Position numbers and translations under genes: made by a program
Notes under the pieces: model-generated
Seen by the model: only the letters and a program-made list of their open reading frames with translations
The model's database searches: none
Told to the model about the DNA's origin: nothing
Shown here: piece after piece, positions 62,321 to 64,000 of the stretch
Position numbering within the stretch: the first letter of the stretch is position 1
Layout: every line of letters begins with the position of its first letter
From: Tritonibacter multivorans
Lineage (GTDB): Bacteria; Pseudomonadota; Alphaproteobacteria; Rhodobacterales; Rhodobacteraceae
Assembly (NCBI RefSeq): GCF_001458415.1
Contig: NZ_CYSD01000039.1
Location: 300,029 to 364,028, forward strand
DNA: 64,000 bases
Reading direction: 5' to 3'

Positions 62321-63739
62321 ATGACAGTGCAAATCCCATTCGACAACTCCTTCGCCCGGTTGGGCTCTGATTTTTCCGCTCCGGTGATGCCGACGCCCGT
62401 TGGTGCGCCCAAGCTGGTGGCCTTTAATGAGCCTCTGGCCCAGAGCCTTGGCCTCACCTGGGAGGCAGGCCCGGACCGTGGCGCGGTGTTTGCAGGCAAT
62501 CTTGTGCCGGAAGGGGCAGACCCACTGGCGCAGCTCTACTCTGGGCATCAGTTTGGTCAATATAACCCGCAGCTGGGCGACGGGCGGGCGATCCTGCTGG
62601 GGGAGGTGGTCGATCAGGGCGGCGTGCGCCGCGATATACAACTGAAGGGGGCTGGCCGGACGCCATATTCCCGAGGTGGCGATGGTCGGGCCTGGCTGGG
62701 ACCGGTCTTGCGCGAGTATCTGGTTTCGGAAGCGATGTATCGGCTTGGCGTGCCGACCACGCGTGCGCTGGCAGCGGTCACTACCGGCGAACCCGTCTAC
62801 CGCGAGCGCGCCTTGCCCGGCGCGGTCCTGACCCGGGTGGCCAGCAGCCATTTGCGGGTTGGCACCTTTCAGATTTTTGCCGCACGGGGCCAGCATGAGG
62901 CGCTGGCGCGGCTGACGGAATACGCAATTGCGCGCCACTATCCGGATGCAGAAGGGCCGATGGGCCTGCTGCGCGCGGTGCGCGATGCGCAGGCTGAGCT
63001 GGTCGCCGCTTGGATGAGCTTTGGTTTTATACATGGGGTGATGAACACCGACAATTGTTCCATCGCGGGCGAGACCATCGACTATGGCCCCTGTGCGTTT
63101 ATGGATGTGTTCGACCATCATCGGGTGTTTTCCTCGATCGACCGGATGGGGCGCTATGCCTATGCCAATCAGCCGTCGATTGCCGCTTGGAACATGGCAC
63201 AGCTGGCGACGGCGCTGATCCAATTGGCCGAAGATCCGAACGACTGGGTCAACGAGGCGACCGAGATTGTGCATGGGATGCCAGACCGCCTGCAGGCGGA
63301 GTGGATCGATCGCTTCCGCGCGAAGCTGGGGCTGCGCAGCGAGCAGGAGGGGGATCTGGAGCTGATTACGGATCTTCTGCGGATCATGAGTGACGGGCAG
63401 GCGGATTTTACCAATACCTTCCGGGCGCTGCTGGAGGGCGGTGCGCGGGATCAATTTGTCGATCCTGCGGCGTTTGACGCCTGGGAAACAGGGTGGCGGC
63501 GTCGATTGGAGGCTGAGGAGGAGCCTGAAGCCACCATGCGGCACGCCAACCCGGTCCTGATCCCGCGCAACCACCGGATTGAGGCTCTGATTGCCGAAGC
63601 TGTGGAGGGAGACTTCACGTCGTTTCACAGGTTGAACGATGCGCTGGCGAATCCGTTTGACGCGCGTCCCGCGTTCGAAGACCTGCGGCGCCCGCCGACG
63701 GAGCGAGAGGTGGTGCAGGCCACCTTCTGTGGCACCTAG
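62321..63739 (+). CDS. selO: Protein adenylyltransferase SelO
   Basis: Pseudokinase-fold enzyme that transfers AMP from ATP to Ser/Thr/Tyr of redox proteins. The 472 residues have the SelO signature: YSGHQFGQYNPQLGDGRAILLGE, RRDIQLKGAGRTPYSRGGDGRAWLGPVLREYLVSEAMYRLGVPTTRALA, then GFIHGVMNTDNCSIAGETIDYGPCAFMD with the active-site Asp and DYGP. A complete gene; ATG 62321 fits. The C-terminal Cys in TFCGT is also usual in the family. The gene stands alone. Confidence 0.95.
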   Translation: MTVQIPFDNSFARLGSDFSAPVMPTPVGAPKLVAFNEPLAQSLGLTWEAGPDRGAVFAGNLVPEGADPLAQLYSGHQFGQYNPQLGDGRAILLGEVVDQGGVRRDIQLKGAGRTPYSRGGDGRAWLGPVLREYLVSEAMYRLGVPTTRALAAVTTGEPVYRERALPGAVLTRVASSHLRVGTFQIFAARGQHEALARLTEYAIARHYPDAEGPMGLLRAVRDAQAELVAAWMSFGFIHGVMNTDNCSIAGETIDYGPCAFMDVFDHHRVFSSIDRMGRYAYANQPSIAAWNMAQLATALIQLAEDPNDWVNEATEIVHGMPDRLQAEWIDRFRAKLGLRSEQEGDLELITDLLRIMSDGQADFTNTFRALLEGGARDQFVDPAAFDAWETGWRRRLEAEEEPEATMRHANPVLIPRNHRIEALIAEAVEGDFTSFHRLNDALANPFDARPAFEDLRRPPTEREVVQATFCGT

Positions 63740-63800
63740 TCCCCGTACGGTCTTTCTGGAAAATTGAGTTTTGCGGTGCAAAACTCAAGAGGTTTTGCGC

Positions 63801-63851
63801 CTCGCTTTGCGAGACGCCGGGGGGCAGGCCGCGCCTTCGGCGCGGCCTGCC
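63801..63851 (+). repeat. Double-hairpin repeat, copy C
   Basis: Small stem CTCGC-ttt-GCGAG (63801-63813), then a 13 bp perfect stem at 63823-63835 and 63839-63851 around TTC, then TGGCCCAACG. Confidence 0.78.
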
Positions 63852-64000
63852 TGGCCCAACGCTTTTGAGGGAGGTTGTGCCTCACCGCCAAGAGAGGCGG
63901 GAGAGCCCGGCCCGCCGCAGGCGCTGAGGTATCCGCCGCAGGCGTCGAGGGGCAATGGTTGGGTTTTTCTACCTGCGAAACAGGGGGGACTGTAGCCGCG
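63852..64000. other. Gene-free GC-rich end of the window
   Basis: No gene seen. The 12-mer CCGCCGCAGGCG occurs at 63912-63923 and again at 63933-63944. Probably part of the same intergenic repeat region as copy C. Confidence 0.5.

Noticed and set aside
62294..63781. 495-codon minus-strand frame over selO
   Set aside because: Antisense shadow of selO.

Overview
The window is GC-rich chromosomal DNA from an alphaproteobacterium of the Rhodobacteraceae, most likely the marine Roseobacter group. This rests on gene content and order: a DksA with one cysteine, a PIN protein of the RSP_2648 type close to dksA, a DctPQM (TRAP) transporter, the run argS-SPOR-nagZ-scpA-scpB, the run rpmF-plsX-fabH-ihfA-merR-tRNA-Pro, an OlsB ornithine-lipid acyltransferase, and Bpt, RDD and DUF2852 neighbours. 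No phage, insertion sequence, transposase, CRISPR array or rRNA was seen. Most of the window is housekeeping DNA, densely packed, with many 1-8 base overlaps between consecutive genes.

Layout. 1-4.8 kb: the 3' end of a class A penicillin-binding protein, prfB, a DUF2189 membrane protein, an XRE-type regulator and a small hypothetical protein. 4.9-7.5 kb: ilvB-ilvN on the minus strand, preceded by a complete attenuator (promoter, 15-codon leader peptide rich in Leu/Val/Ile codons, terminator). 7.7-15.2 kb: a glyoxalase-fold protein, then a Cache-domain histidine kinase and NarL-type regulator divergent from a three-gene TRAP transporter. 15.2-17.5 kb: VOC, bpt, RDD and DUF2852 genes. 18.2-24.0 kb: glnE, a small partner gene, an RlmI-like methyltransferase, a PIN protein and a luciferase-like oxidoreductase. 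24.1-30.3 kb: an M48 protease, a PhoD-like phosphatase, and a VWA/MoxR pair separated by a short membrane protein and a DUF2927 lipoprotein. 30.4-33.1 kb: dksA, a FAD monooxygenase and xth.

33.05-35.8 kb is the most unusual stretch. An AT-rich leader with two DnaA-box matches precedes a 69-residue peptide gene that carries two copies of an FDG-x-x-TG-x-x-SSTC motif, the second at its extreme C-terminus. A hairpin follows, then a 376-residue protein of unknown function, then an EamA/DMT transporter starting 2 bases after that gene's stop. I read this as a candidate peptide-maturation or peptide-scaffold system with an exporter; that reading is inference.

35.9-45.4 kb: an ErpA/IscA-type protein, a dGTPase, a YciI-like protein, argS, a SPOR protein, nagZ, scpA, scpB, a small basic protein, a tandem dCTP deaminase and tRNA-Pro(GGG). 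45.5-52.3 kb: a MerR regulator with a very long low-complexity tail, ihfA, fabH, plsX, rpmF, yceD and bamE. 52.5-64 kb: olsB, an ABC-F ATPase, a short-chain dehydrogenase with a TetR-type palindrome, a FemAB/GNAT-like protein, tyrS, anmK, a Nudix hydrolase, a fatty acid desaturase, a DUF985 cupin and selO.

Two families of dispersed intergenic repeats recur at gene ends. One has a short GGGGC/GCCCC hairpin followed by a conserved tail around ACCCC-GAGTATTT (five copies in two subfamilies). The other is a double-hairpin element with a conserved GCCCAAC tail (three copies).
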